NCBI GenBank assembly: GCA_051005875.1
Contig: JBPCIX010000021.1
Location: 1 to 64,000 of the forward strand
Length of the DNA stretch: 64,000 bases
From: JBPCIX01 sp051005875
GTDB lineage: Bacteria; Actinomycetota; CADDZG01; JAHWKV01
Direction: 5' to 3'
Under the pieces are notes generated by a model. It did not search any database, was not told where the DNA came from, and saw only the letters and a program-made list of their open reading frames with translations. This document shows, in pieces, positions 7,668-16,274 of the stretch. A program made the position numbers and the translations under genes. How positions within the stretch are numbered: the first letter of the stretch is position 1; each line of letters opens with the position of its first letter.

Positions 7668-8911
7668 TTGTCGGCTGTGTCTGATAGTATCGAACATATG
7701 TTCGAGATCGAGTTGAAACAGGCAGAATCCATCGTTGATCGGGTTATCAGCCAACTGGAACCGGAGGTACTTGACCCGGGTCTGGCGGTAAAGCTGTTCG
7801 AACGATTCGACAAACTGGGCCGCCTGATAGACGCCGGCAAGACCCTCACGACCCGCCAGGTCGAGCGCACCGGCGTTTGGCAAAACGACGGCGATCGCTC
7901 TGCCGCCCACTGGGTGGCTCGCAAGAGCGGCATGTCGGTGGGAAACGCCATTGGATTTGTTGACACGGCCAAAAAACTGGCCGATCTGCCGGCTACCGAA
8001 CAGGCGATTCGCGAGGGCAAGCTCTCCGGCGTCCAGGCTAGAGAAATCGCCTCGGCGGCTTCTGCAAGCCCATCTTCTGAAAAGGACCTTTTGGATGCCG
8101 CCAAGACCGAAGGAGTAAAGGTCTTGCAGGGTCGCTGCGCCAAGGTCAAAGCTGCCGCATTGAAAGACGAGGTGTCCAGGTATCGGGAAATTCACAGGAA
8201 CCGATACCTTCGGCATTGGAGTGACTTCGATGGCGCAATTCGATTGGAGGGCCGCTTTACCCCGGACGCTGGAGCGGCTCTGTTGACAGTTCTCGAGCCG
8301 ATCAAAAAGAAGATGATGGAAACCGCCCGGCAGCAAGGAAGACGAGAAAACGCATCGGCTCATGCTGCGGATGCTTTGATCCAAATGGCAGAGCACGTTA
8401 GGGATTGTCCCCAGACGCCTTCTCGTTCGGGGCCGTCCGCAACTGTGCAGGTACGAGTCGATCACTCGGCATTAATTCGAGGATCGTGCATTGAAGGTGA
8501 GACTTGTGAATCCCTAGCATCGGCCCAATTCCGGTCGCGACCGCAAGGGCCATGGCCGAAGATGCCTTCTTGTCTGTGATCCTGACCGATGGCGCCGACA
8601 TCAGGTCCGTCGTGAATCCCAAAAGGAACATACCCGCTTCGCTCCGTACCGCAGTAGAGGCCCGGGATCCCGTTTGCGTAAAGCCGGGCTGCGGATCCAC
8701 AGAGCGATTGGAGATTGACCACATAATTCCGGTCGAGAATAAGGGCCCCACACAATTGTCCAATCTCGCAAGACTCTGCAAGTTCCACCATGACCAAAAG
8801 ACCTACGAGTTCTACAAACTGAGCGGCGGGCCGGGGGCTTGGGTCTGGCAATCGCCGGAAGAAGCCCGCGCCCTAAAACGACGCCCGCCGCCTTGCGAAG
8901 CACTCTTGTAG
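7668..8911 (+). pseudogene. 13E12-type DUF222/HNH endonuclease, frameshifted copy
   Basis: The TTG at 7668 is preceded by AGGAG at 7657-7661. The DUF222 part (to about residue 280) is homologous to the intact gene at 54337-55533, sharing GVQAREIASAA-like, EGVKVLQGRCAKVKAAAL and RNRYLRHW-like blocks. At GAA 8508-8510 one A appears lost. Skipping frame gives IPSIGPIPVATARAMAEDAF and the HNH core (CVKPGCG, LEIDHIIPV, NLARLCKFHH) to 8911. The HNH motif residues are all present, so only the single-base deletion breaks it. A separate restart at ATG 8552 could in principle make the HNH half alone. Function of the family is unproven; copies are scattered in actinobacterial genomes. Confidence 0.85.
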
Positions 8912-9080
8912 GACCCATTCCGGGCGTCGTTCGTCCGGGCGAGGTGATATCCGGATCCGCAATAGTCCTTTCCGCTTCATCAGCGGAAATCTGGCGCACA
9001 GTCATCTGCTTCGTGGCATGGTTGCTGTAAGTGGGCCTGCCCTCCGGTTCCTTCGTCCAATGCCACTTGGCGCACCCCAT
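8912..9080 (-). pseudogene. DUF4258-like small protein, 3' truncated
   Basis: An ATG at 9080, two bases after the stop of the zinc-ribbon gene, reads MGCAKWHWTKEPEG, then PTYSNHATKQMTVRQISADE and a PDITSPGR motif. This matches the start of DUF4258 proteins (S-x-H-A...R-x-I...E.....PD). The matching part ends at about 8912, exactly where the 13E12 gene ends; beyond it the frame only runs antisense to the HNH gene (to 8601). I read it as a small gene cut by the 13E12 insertion. DUF4258 proteins often behave as toxin-like small proteins; that is family knowledge. Confidence 0.55.
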
Positions 9081-9082
9081 TG

Positions 9083-9385
9083 CTAGCCCGGCTGGTTTTT
9101 TGCGCCCGCCGACTGCTTGGACCAACACCCGGTGTGATAATGCCGCCGGTCGGCCAGGCTTCCGGTCGGGTACGCGACCATGTGCATCGTGCCGGGCTCG
9201 ATCGAGCCCTCGCAATAAGGACACCGGTAGCGCTTGTTCGCTGCTGTTGACGGCTGCACCGTGAACCCATCTCGCTTAGCCCCTGAGGGGCCTGTGATCT
9301 TTGCGGCTATCTCGGCGAGACTCGGCGGCTCTTCTTTCTTAGGACCCCGGGCCGCCGCCGGTTCACGACGATTCCGTCGGGGCAT
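9083..9385 (-). CDS. Small zinc-ribbon-like actinobacterial protein
   Basis: About 100 residues. A basic N-terminus (MPRRNRREP) is followed by a CPYC...GTMH, DRRHYHTGCW arrangement, giving a likely C-C-H-H/C zinc site. This matches a family common in Actinobacteria that is often mislabelled ATP/GTP-binding protein. The start lies 23 bases inside the 3' end of the PIG-L gene, so the two are probably co-transcribed. The function is not known. Confidence 0.7.
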   Translation of the reverse strand: MPRRNRREPAAARGPKKEEPPSLAEIAAKITGPSGAKRDGFTVQPSTAANKRYRCPYCEGSIEPGTMHMVAYPTGSLADRRHYHTGCWSKQSAGAKNQPG

Positions 9386-10115
9386 CCGGCTCGGGCAAAT
9401 CCTGGAAGTAGATGATCTTGAAGGACTCCGCGTATTTGTAGTCGTGGCCTGAAGTGGTCGCCGCCTGCGCGGCCCATTGCTTCATCCAGTCCGTCAGTCC
9501 TTCCCTGAACTCCGGCGTCTGGGAGTAGTGGCACATGATGGCCTCGATCTTCGTTTCGATGGTTTCGGTTATGTCCACGTAGTAATCCGCGTCGGGTGAC
9601 ATTCCAAAAAGAGCCGTCGTAACGCTGTGGGGCAAGAAGCCTTTGTCGTAAAGCTCTTCCCGGTAAATCGGCACTGTTGCCGCCCCCGGACTGAGCGCCG
9701 AGCAAAGCGCCTCGCCGACCTTTCGATGGTCGGAGTGATTGATGTATCGCTGAGCAAGAAAGAAAGCCGTCGGGTCGGGGCCCATAACAACGTCCGGCTT
9801 GATGCGGCGAATCTCGCGGATCATGTCGCAGCGCAGATCATGAGAATCTTCTACATGGCAGTCCTCATAGCCCAAAAACACGATGTCGGAAACGCCGGTT
9901 ACCTTCGCGGCTTGCTTTTGTTCATTTTGGCGGGCCTCGATCAGGTCCTCGCGCTTCACGTCGGGATCGTTGGAACCATGAGAACCGTTGGTAACCACGC
10001 AAAGAATGACTTCCTTGCCTTCTGCAGCCCATTTGGCAATCGATCCCCCGGCCATGAATTCACCGTCGTCAGGGTGGGCAAAGAAAACAAGAACCTTTTG
10101 AAAGTCAATATCCAT
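9363..10115 (-). CDS. PIG-L/LmbE-family deacetylase
   Basis: Zinc-dependent N-deacetylase fold acting on GlcNAc-type substrates in relatives such as MshB and PIG-L. The AHPDD motif at residues 13-17 supplies zinc ligands and the catalytic Asp. NHSDHRKVG in the second half carries the third ligand. At 250 residues it is complete and starts with a good ATG. The sugar substrate cannot be told from sequence; mycothiol-type (MshB), Mca or other glycoside roles are possible. It is divergent from thyX, sharing an 83-base promoter region. Confidence 0.88.
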   Translation of the reverse strand: MDIDFQKVLVFFAHPDDGEFMAGGSIAKWAAEGKEVILCVVTNGSHGSNDPDVKREDLIEARQNEQKQAAKVTGVSDIVFLGYEDCHVEDSHDLRCDMIREIRRIKPDVVMGPDPTAFFLAQRYINHSDHRKVGEALCSALSPGAATVPIYREELYDKGFLPHSVTTALFGMSPDADYYVDITETIETKIEAIMCHYSQTPEFREGLTDWMKQWAAQAATTSGHDYKYAESFKIIYFQDLPEPDAPTESS

Positions 10116-10198
10116 AATTCACTCGTCCGTAGCCTTTCTGTCGGATCTCGTCTTTATAATCCTCTCATGATGAATCAAGCTGAGGACCAAAGCTAAGA

Positions 10199-10906
10199 AT
10201 GGAGCCAATTCGCCCAGGCGAGAATCCGAGCGAACTGAAGATTTTCGATCACGGCTTCGTGCGCCTGGACTCATCAATGGCCGACGACCTGTCTGTAGTC
10301 AATTCAGCAAGAGTGAGCTTCGCAGTCCGCAAAGAAGAAATGGACGACAAAGACAAGGGCTTGATCAAGTTCCTCATGCGCGAGCTTCACGGCAGCCCGT
10401 TCGAACATAACGCTTTCCGATTCCATATCCGGTGCCCGATCTTTGTCGCTCGTGAATGGTTTCGACATCGCATAGGGAGCTTTTCCGAGGAGAGTTCCCG
10501 TTACCATAAATTGGCAGACGATTTTTATTCCCCGGACCCCGCAGCCATCCGAACTCAGGTTGGAAAGCCGGGCTCCTACAGTTTTGAACCGGTTGCGGCA
10601 GAACTGGCGGAAGAAACTCTTGGTACCTTCGAAGATCAATACGCCAACGCTTACGAGGCCTACGCCGAGCTAGTAGAAAAAGGAGTGGCCAAGGAGCTTG
10701 CGCGGGCCTTGCTGCCCGTAGGTATCTACACGCAGTTTTACTGGACCCTCAATGCTCGTTCGCTGATGAACTTTCTCTCGCTTCGTAACTCGGAATTTGC
10801 ACAATACGAAATAAGAACCTACGCCAAGGCAATTGAGCAATTCTTTGCGGAAAAAATGCCGATAACCCACGAATGCTTCAAAGAATCCGGAAGAAAAGCC
10901 CCGTAA
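10199..10906 (+). CDS. thyX: Flavin-dependent thymidylate synthase ThyX
   Basis: Makes dTMP from dUMP using FAD, NADPH and methylene-tetrahydrofolate, an alternative to ThyA. The signature RHRxxSxNExSxRY appears as RHRIGSFSEESSRY, with Ser for Asn as tolerated in actinobacterial homologs. The 235-residue length is typical. An ATG at 10199 follows an AAAGCTAAGA stretch with no strong Shine-Dalgarno, so it may be near-leaderless. No ThyA is seen in the window. Confidence 0.97.
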   Translation: MEPIRPGENPSELKIFDHGFVRLDSSMADDLSVVNSARVSFAVRKEEMDDKDKGLIKFLMRELHGSPFEHNAFRFHIRCPIFVAREWFRHRIGSFSEESSRYHKLADDFYSPDPAAIRTQVGKPGSYSFEPVAAELAEETLGTFEDQYANAYEAYAELVEKGVAKELARALLPVGIYTQFYWTLNARSLMNFLSLRNSEFAQYEIRTYAKAIEQFFAEKMPITHECFKESGRKAP

Positions 10907-10930
10907 GGGGGAAGGTTGGGAGGGGGGAAG

Positions 10931-11002
10931 TTTAGGGCGCTCCTGAGCCCCGAGCGCAAGGCCCCGTAGGTTTAGGGCGCTCCTGAGCCCCGAGCGCAAG
11001 GC
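10931..11002. repeat. Direct repeat, two copies of 32 bp at 40-bp period
   Basis: TTTAGGGCGCTCCTGAGCCC plus CGAGCGCAAGGC occurs at 10931-10962 and again at 10971-11002, identical over 32 bases. It lies just downstream of thyX in an otherwise empty region (10907-11220). The core is GC-rich with CGCTC/GAGCG self-complementarity, so each copy could form a small hairpin. Confidence 0.85.
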
Positions 11003-11079
11003 GCGGTGCTGCGCCGCGTGCTTAGGGCACGCAAGCAGTGCCGGAACGCAGCGATCGGCGCTCAGGTGCGTCCCAAACA

Positions 11080-11131
11080 AAAAGTGCTCCGAGTGACCTT
11101 CAGGCCGAAGCCTTTCGGATCTCTCGGAGCA
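11080..11131 (-). terminator. Rho-independent terminator of the Lys/Ala-rich gene
   Basis: Reading the minus strand, TGCTCCGAG pairs with CTCGGAGCA (11123-11131 with 11085-11093), with an inner CCGAA/TTCGG helix, and is followed by a CTTTTTG tract. It lies about 90 bases after the stop of the 11221-11664 gene. Confidence 0.75.
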
Positions 11132-11220
11132 AGGGTTACTTTAAGCCCTGGCGGTCCGGCCCGTCAAGGCCGTTTTCGAGGTTTCTTCGCGACCTTGAAT
11201 GATTTTTCGCGAGGCTCGGG

Positions 11221-11664
11221 CTACGACACCTTTCTGCGGGCGGCTTTCGCTGTTTCTTTCGCTTTCGCGGCCGCCCTTGAGCCCGACTTTGCAGCAGCAT
11301 TGCTGGCGTTCTTTTTTGCTACCGCCGCCGATTTGCCGACCGCCGAGCCGGCAGCTTTCGCCGCCTTGACCGAAGACCGCGCTGCGGCTGAGGTTGTTTT
11401 CTTCGCCCGCTTGGCCTCTTTTGTGTTCGACATGGTCTTGGCCCCAGAGGTAGCCGTGTGCAGCGCTGCCTTGGCCGCAATTATGATCGCCTCCAGGGCC
11501 TTGCTGCCTTCCTTGCGCGCTTGCTTAATTTCCTTGGATTTGCCTATCTCGATGCCGGTCTTGCGAGCTACAGTGGCGGCGCGGTCTGCGGCTTTTTTCA
11601 GGCTACGCGCGGCGTCTTTCACCAGATCTTGAGTTTCTTTGAATTCCTTGCTTACTTTTGCCAT
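11221..11664 (-). CDS. Lys/Ala-rich histone-H1-like protein
   Basis: A low-complexity basic protein of 147 residues. The N-terminal 60 residues are helical; the C-terminal 80 residues are repeats of Ala-Lys (KAAKAAGSAVGKSAAVAKK). Such tails bind DNA in bacterial H1-like and HU-extended proteins. A perfect AGGAGG lies 7 bases before ATG 11664. It lies downstream of the FtsH-like gene on the same strand, after 36 bases, so one transcript is possible. The DNA-binding role is inferred from composition only. Confidence 0.7.
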   Translation of the reverse strand: MAKVSKEFKETQDLVKDAARSLKKAADRAATVARKTGIEIGKSKEIKQARKEGSKALEAIIIAAKAALHTATSGAKTMSNTKEAKRAKKTTSAAARSSVKAAKAAGSAVGKSAAVAKKNASNAAAKSGSRAAAKAKETAKAARRKVS

Positions 11665-11699
11665 GGCTTAGCCTCCTGGTTTACGAGTGGACCTTCAAA

Positions 11700-13505
11700 T
11701 CAACGCAATTCGCTTGGCCGGCTTGCGGCAATCTGATCGGTAATTTCTTGCATCAAGTGCTCCAATTGGTCGCCGACAAGTTCTTCGCGCTCCAACAATT
11801 CGTCGCGAATCCGCTCGACGGCGAACCTGCGGCTTTCCAGCAGGGCCCTCACCTCGCTCTTGCATTGCTTGAGGATCATGTCTACTTCTTCCTTAACTTG
11901 CGTGTCGGAAAGCATCGCAGAGTAACGATCCCCACCGTAGCTGGGGGTTAAAACCTCATACGAGATTAAGCGCCGGCCCATCCCGTAGCGTCCCACGTAG
12001 TTGAGAGCCAAAATCGTGCACCAATAAAGGTCGCTTGAGGGGCCCGTCGTAGATGTTTTGAACCAGATTTCTTCCGCTACCTGACCGGCGAGGAAGACCT
12101 TCATTTCGCCGAGCATTTCTTCTTTGGTGTCGCTGAACCGCTCTTCGAGATCGACCGTGTGAACGACGCCGAGCGTGGACTCACGCTTCACGATTGAGAT
12201 CATCTGAATCTGCTTGTCCTTGGCTTGCAGTTCCCGGGAAACAACCGCGTGGCCGGCCTCGTGTACTGCCGTCATGACTTTTTCATCCGGGGTGTATTTC
12301 ACTTTTTGCTTCAGACCGATGTCGTCGATCATCTTGGCTTGCCAAACATCCGCCCACGAAAGCGACTCGCGGCCATCTTGCAACGCCACTATCAAGCCTT
12401 CGTTGATGATGTTCTTGATTCGGGCCGGTGAGTAGTGGATGGTCGCCTGAGCAAATTTTTCGAGATCGATCTCGTCGTGGCTTACTTTGTCCAGGTAGTA
12501 CTTGATGACGTCTTTGCGCCCTTCTTTGTCGGGCAACCCGACATGAATCTTGCGGTCGAACCGCCCGGGCCTGAGCAAAGCGGGGTCAAGGTCGATCGCC
12601 CTGTTCGTGGCCCCGATAATCAAGATGTTGTAAGAAGGCACCTTCGGGGCCATGTGAAACAGGCGCCGCAGGTGGCGCTTCAAGCCCTTAGGCATGACCA
12701 GGCCGTCCATCTGAACTAATAGTTCGTTGATGATGCCCATGCCGCCACCGCCACCGCCCATGCCGCCCGGCACGACCATTTGCGCAAACCTGCCAAACCC
12801 TGGGGTGGACGCGGCAGCAGGCATCGCTCCGCGGGATCCAATGGCGTCGATTTCGTCGATGAAGATAACCGCCCCGTCATAGATTCGGGCGAACTTTTTC
12901 GCCTTGCGAAATAGTTGGGCGACCCTCAGATTGCCGATCCCGAAAAACATATTTGCGAATCCGCTGGCGGGCGTGTAGATGAAGGGCACCCCAACTGTGC
13001 CTGCAACCGCCTTCGCCATCAAAGTCTTACCGGTACCGGGGGGGCCCTCGAACAGCAACCCATGAGGAGGATAGCCGCCGATTTTCTTAAAGTCTCGATA
13101 TCCCCTGAACAACTTAACAACTTCCTGCACGGACTCGACGACCGGCTCTTGCCCCCGGACATCCTCGAAAGTGACGTCGTATTCCTTCGGATAGATCGTG
13201 TAGGAGCGCCCTCGAGACAGGAACCAAAACAAAGCTCCGAACTGCACAATCATGAAAAGAGCCGCGGCAAGGAATGTTCCGAATAAGCTGAAGATGGTGC
13301 CCAGTGCATCGCTATGCCCGCACGGACGCACCGTTCCGGCCAACGCGTCGCCGCACTCCTTGACTTTGTCCCCCGGAAAAGGCGATCCGTAAATGACTAT
13401 CGAGGCGAAAATTGAATATAGGAAAGTCACGACGACAATACGGGGGAGCCAAATGCGCAGCCTGTTAATAAAAGTCATGGCTTCCAATCTTAGAGGGCTT
13501 TTCAA
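11700..13505 (-). CDS. FtsH-family membrane AAA+ zinc metalloprotease (variant)
   Basis: ATP-dependent membrane protease of quality control. Two hydrophobic segments (about 15-40 and 70-102) precede the AAA module. Walker A GPPGTGKT is near 154-161, Walker B IFIDEID follows, and the second region of homology is ATNRAIDLDPALLRPGRFD. The M41 zinc motif HEAGHAV is at 415-421, with a GPSSDL acidic-ligand segment near 500. It contains an unusual Gly-rich insert (GGMGGGGGGMG, near 246-256) and a KRHLRRLFHMAPK insertion within the AAA domain. TTG 13505 or ATG 13478 may be the start. It is shorter and more divergent than canonical FtsH; it may be a paralog. Confidence 0.9.
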   Translation of the reverse strand: MKSPLRLEAMTFINRLRIWLPRIVVVTFLYSIFASIVIYGSPFPGDKVKECGDALAGTVRPCGHSDALGTIFSLFGTFLAAALFMIVQFGALFWFLSRGRSYTIYPKEYDVTFEDVRGQEPVVESVQEVVKLFRGYRDFKKIGGYPPHGLLFEGPPGTGKTLMAKAVAGTVGVPFIYTPASGFANMFFGIGNLRVAQLFRKAKKFARIYDGAVIFIDEIDAIGSRGAMPAAASTPGFGRFAQMVVPGGMGGGGGGMGIINELLVQMDGLVMPKGLKRHLRRLFHMAPKVPSYNILIIGATNRAIDLDPALLRPGRFDRKIHVGLPDKEGRKDVIKYYLDKVSHDEIDLEKFAQATIHYSPARIKNIINEGLIVALQDGRESLSWADVWQAKMIDDIGLKQKVKYTPDEKVMTAVHEAGHAVVSRELQAKDKQIQMISIVKRESTLGVVHTVDLEERFSDTKEEMLGEMKVFLAGQVAEEIWFKTSTTGPSSDLYWCTILALNYVGRYGMGRRLISYEVLTPSYGGDRYSAMLSDTQVKEEVDMILKQCKSEVRALLESRRFAVERIRDELLEREELVGDQLEHLMQEITDQIAASRPSELR

Positions 13506-13547
13506 TTATAGGGCCGCGCTTGTTACAGCTATGGGGCTACGCCCTCG

Positions 13548-14147
13548 TCAGCTTTCCTCGCCGAGGCTCCCTCGAAACGGCCGATCGTGCGGCTCGACAC
13601 CGAAAAGGGGCGGTTCAAGGCCGCTCTTTTCGAAAAGATCCTCGATGGCCTGCTTTTCCCACCCCAACTGCCTGAGTTGGTGGATGAGGTTGATGGGGGC
13701 CAGATCCTTCCCGCAGGCCGAGCAATACGAGGTCTGCTCGTCACGCTCGGGCAGCGGGCGGCCGCAATAGCCGCACCGGTCGCCCTGGGTCCTGCCTTCG
13801 GGATAGGTTTCGTACCCGTCAAGAAAGCCGCGGGCATAATCCCAGCTCACGTACTCGTCGGGGTCGGGCTCCCATGCGGGCTCATGGACGGGGGTTTTTC
13901 CGGATTCAAGAATTTGTTCGAGATTGCCCGCGAGCAGGTCCCACCCGAGGAAATGGTCATCTTCGCAATCTGGACAAAAAACAACTACTCCTTTAATGCC
14001 CCGTGACCCAATCACGGACTTCAGGGTCTTAACATCCAAGAGATCCTGGTGGAGAGCCTCGCGCTCGGAGTCATCGATCGGGCCTACATCGTCGTCGTCG
14101 TCGGAGTCATCGAAGTCTGGTTCGTCTATATTCTGATCTCCGGCCAT
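13548..14147 (-). CDS. DUF5319-type actinobacterial protein with zinc ribbon
   Basis: 199 residues. Very acidic N-terminus (DFDDSDDDDDVGP), then a conserved block KGVVVFCPDCEDDHFLGW, EPDPDEYVSWDYARGF characteristic of actinobacterial DUF5319. A C-terminal rubredoxin-like zinc ribbon follows: CGYCGRPLP ... YCSACGKDL. The function is unknown; family members are broadly conserved, which suggests a housekeeping role. It is divergently transcribed from the DUF3107 gene 42 bases away. Confidence 0.78.
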   Translation of the reverse strand: MAGDQNIDEPDFDDSDDDDDVGPIDDSEREALHQDLLDVKTLKSVIGSRGIKGVVVFCPDCEDDHFLGWDLLAGNLEQILESGKTPVHEPAWEPDPDEYVSWDYARGFLDGYETYPEGRTQGDRCGYCGRPLPERDEQTSYCSACGKDLAPINLIHQLRQLGWEKQAIEDLFEKSGLEPPLFGVEPHDRPFRGSLGEES

Positions 14148-14189
14148 TGCTCAAATCCTACCGCCGGCCGCGAAGATAAGGAGTGACAT

Positions 14190-14420
14190 TTGCTGGAATT
14201 GCGCATTGGCATCGTGGATTCACCGAAGGAGCTGTCGCTCGAAGTTGACCAAAAGCAAGACGAAGTCAAGGCTTCAGTCGAAGCTGCTGTAAACGAGGGC
14301 TCCAGCATTCTTTGGGTGACAGACCGCAAAGGCAAACAAGTTGGCGTACCGGCAGGCAAAGTGGCTTATGTTGAAATTGACACCGAATCGGCCGCTCGCT
14401 CCGTAGGATTTACACCATGA
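14190..14420 (+). CDS. DUF3107 actinobacterial protein
   Basis: 76 residues with the DUF3107 layout: LRIGIVDSPKELSLEV, then SVEAAVNEG, then a VTDRKGKQVGVPAGK-VAYVEI ending. TTG at 14190 has AAGGAG at 14178-14183, a better site than any later start. Often mis-annotated as ATP-binding protein; its role is unknown but conserved. It overlaps the next gene by ATGA. Confidence 0.8.
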   Translation: MLELRIGIVDSPKELSLEVDQKQDEVKASVEAAVNEGSSILWVTDRKGKQVGVPAGKVAYVEIDTESAARSVGFTP

Positions 14421-14830
14421 CAGGGGGGCCTCCCGAGAATTTCGCCTCGTTGCTGCGTGCCCGCAGAGGTTACCTGGCCACCCTCGGCGCCGAGGGCTTC
14501 CCACATGTTTTGCCGGTTTGCTTCACATGGGCCGGCGACACAGTCTGGACTGCAATTGACGGCAAACGGAAAGCAGGTTCGCCCCTGCAAAGGCTGGCCG
14601 ATGTCCAACCGAACTCTAAGGTGTCATTTATGGTCGACCGCTGGGACGAAGACTGGACCCGCCTGGCATGGTTGCAGGCACGGGGCAAGGCTCGCCAAAT
14701 ATCGAAGGGTCCGGAAGCCGAAAAAGCGATCGAGGCCCTGAAGAGTAAGTACTCGCAGTATTCGGACACGACCCTGGAAGGGCCGGTGCTTTCCATAGAA
14801 GTAGAGCGCTGGTTGTCCTGGGAGGCCTAA
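14417..14830 (+). CDS. PPOX-class, probable F420-dependent oxidoreductase (Rv1155-like)
   Basis: 137 residues of the split-barrel FMN/F420-binding fold. Recognisable blocks are RGYLATLGAEGFPHVLPVCF, a DGKRKAGSPLQRLADV loop and the SFMVDRWDEDWTRLAWLQ segment characteristic of a Rv1155-type subfamily. The start overlaps DUF3107 by ATGA, so both are co-translated. F420 as cofactor is inferred from the family; FMN is also possible. Confidence 0.78.
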   Translation: MTGGPPENFASLLRARRGYLATLGAEGFPHVLPVCFTWAGDTVWTAIDGKRKAGSPLQRLADVQPNSKVSFMVDRWDEDWTRLAWLQARGKARQISKGPEAEKAIEALKSKYSQYSDTTLEGPVLSIEVERWLSWEA

Positions 14831-14963
14831 CAATATTTATTTAAAAGGGCTTTGCGGTTGTTCGCGGATTGGAAAAAGTCTAGAATCCGCTTCACCTGAG
14901 CATCTCACTTAAGGTGTATCGGGGGGCCGATCATCATTAACCCAAGCACAAGGAGGGGGCACT

Positions 14964-16199
14964 ATGCGAAAAGTATTAGCGGCTTCATTTGCCGTTCTAG
15001 CGTTGCTGGCTTCAGGATGTACCCCGAAGGAATCCACCACCCCCGCGCCCAGCGCGACGACCGACGAAGGATCCGAAACGTTCACAGTCGATGTGGACGG
15101 TACGTCCGACAAGTTCGCCCTGGCTACGCTTTCGTTTTTTCCCAACGAACTGAGCGTGCATCCCGGCGACACTGTGGACTTTAAGGAAATCTTTACCGGC
15201 GAGCCCCACACGGCAGCGTTGGGAACCACAATTGATGCGGCAATGGCCGCCTTTGACAAGCTGACGCCAGAACAGAAGGAGGCCGAAGACACCCCACCGC
15301 CTCCGGAGTTCTTAAAGGTGCCTTTCGTCTTCCCCGATGACGAGGCTTCCGGTCCTCCTGCTGAAGGCCCTCCCGGTCCTCCCGCTTTGGAACAGTCCGC
15401 CGCTCAGCCCTGTTTCCTGGATACCGGGGACCCACCCGTCTCGAAGAATGGGAGCGCGCCTGCCTGCCCGAAGCGCGAACAACCTGAATTCAACGGAACC
15501 CAAACCTTGTTCAGCAGCGGCTACCTGGCGGAGGACGACAACTTCCCTGTGAAATTTGCCAGCGACACCAAGCCGGGGACCTACAACGTAATGTGCCTCG
15601 TCCACGGACCTGATATGACGGCAAAAATCACGGTCGCCGACAAGGGCACCAAAATAGCCACCCCCGACGAAGTCGCCGACAAGGGCAAAGAACAGGTCGA
15701 AAAGCTCGTCGCGGATCTTTCGCCCGATGTAGAAAAGGCCAAGAGCGCAACTGCCGACAAGGCCGTAGCCGGTACTGGATCAGAAAAGGTGAGAGGCGCT
15801 TTCGTCGCTGAGTTCCTGCCGAAGGAAGTCTCCGTTAAGGTCGGCGAAGCAGTATCGTGGACTACTTTCCATTTCCACACCATTTCGTTTAACGCCCCCC
15901 AAGATGCGATCGGTGGGGCGCTTATTAAGGATTCGGATGGAACTGTGAAGATTGCAGTCAAGGCCGGCGAGACGACTAAGGGGGCCCCTGAAATTCCTCC
16001 GGACGTCGGCGGTGGCGAGGCGAAGAAGCCGACAACTCTCCAGGCCACCTACGATGGGTCCGGCTTCTTCAACTCCGGGATATTCGGTTCGTTCCCCCCT
16101 AATCAGGTGACCTACAAGGTCAAATTCACCAAGGCCGGGACGTACGACCTTCAGTGCCTGGTTCACCCAGACATGAAGGGCAAGGTAACCGTAGGCTAA
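14964..16199 (+). CDS. Lipoprotein with two cupredoxin domains
   Basis: 411 residues. A signal peptide ends in a lipobox (LLASGC, Cys near 19), so it is exported and lipid-anchored. The first cupredoxin domain carries GEPHTAAL and a C-terminal CLVHGPDM loop. The second carries TTFHFHTISF and ends CLVHPDM. C-x2-H-x2-M is the short amicyanin-type copper loop, and C-x2-H-x3-M is a small variant, so both should bind type 1 copper. An Ala/Asp/Lys-rich helical spacer separates them. It lies 75 bases upstream of the giant multicopper oxidase, a natural electron partner. Ribosome site AGGAGGGGGC precedes the ATG. Confidence 0.85.
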   Translation: MRKVLAASFAVLALLASGCTPKESTTPAPSATTDEGSETFTVDVDGTSDKFALATLSFFPNELSVHPGDTVDFKEIFTGEPHTAALGTTIDAAMAAFDKLTPEQKEAEDTPPPPEFLKVPFVFPDDEASGPPAEGPPGPPALEQSAAQPCFLDTGDPPVSKNGSAPACPKREQPEFNGTQTLFSSGYLAEDDNFPVKFASDTKPGTYNVMCLVHGPDMTAKITVADKGTKIATPDEVADKGKEQVEKLVADLSPDVEKAKSATADKAVAGTGSEKVRGAFVAEFLPKEVSVKVGEAVSWTTFHFHTISFNAPQDAIGGALIKDSDGTVKIAVKAGETTKGAPEIPPDVGGGEAKKPTTLQATYDGSGFFNSGIFGSFPPNQVTYKVKFTKAGTYDLQCLVHPDMKGKVTVG

Positions 16200-16206
16200 G
16201 GCGGTT

Positions 16207-16247
16207 CCTCCCCGGCCCACAGCGGTGATGGTTGCGGGCTGGGGAGG
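16207..16247 (+). promoter_or_regulatory. Strong hairpin between the cupredoxin and multicopper oxidase genes
   Basis: A 12-bp near-perfect stem (CCTCCCCGGCCC / GGGCTGGGGAGG, one G-T pair) with a 17-base loop lies between the two genes. No T-run follows, so I read it as an mRNA-processing or partial terminator element that sets the ratio of the two proteins, rather than a full stop. Confidence 0.5.
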
Positions 16248-16274
16248 GTCAACCTCTTAGTCAGGGGTCAGAAA

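Noticed and set aside
8601..8911. Antisense extension of the DUF4258-like frame
   Set aside because: It runs through the HNH gene on the opposite strand and has no family sequence.
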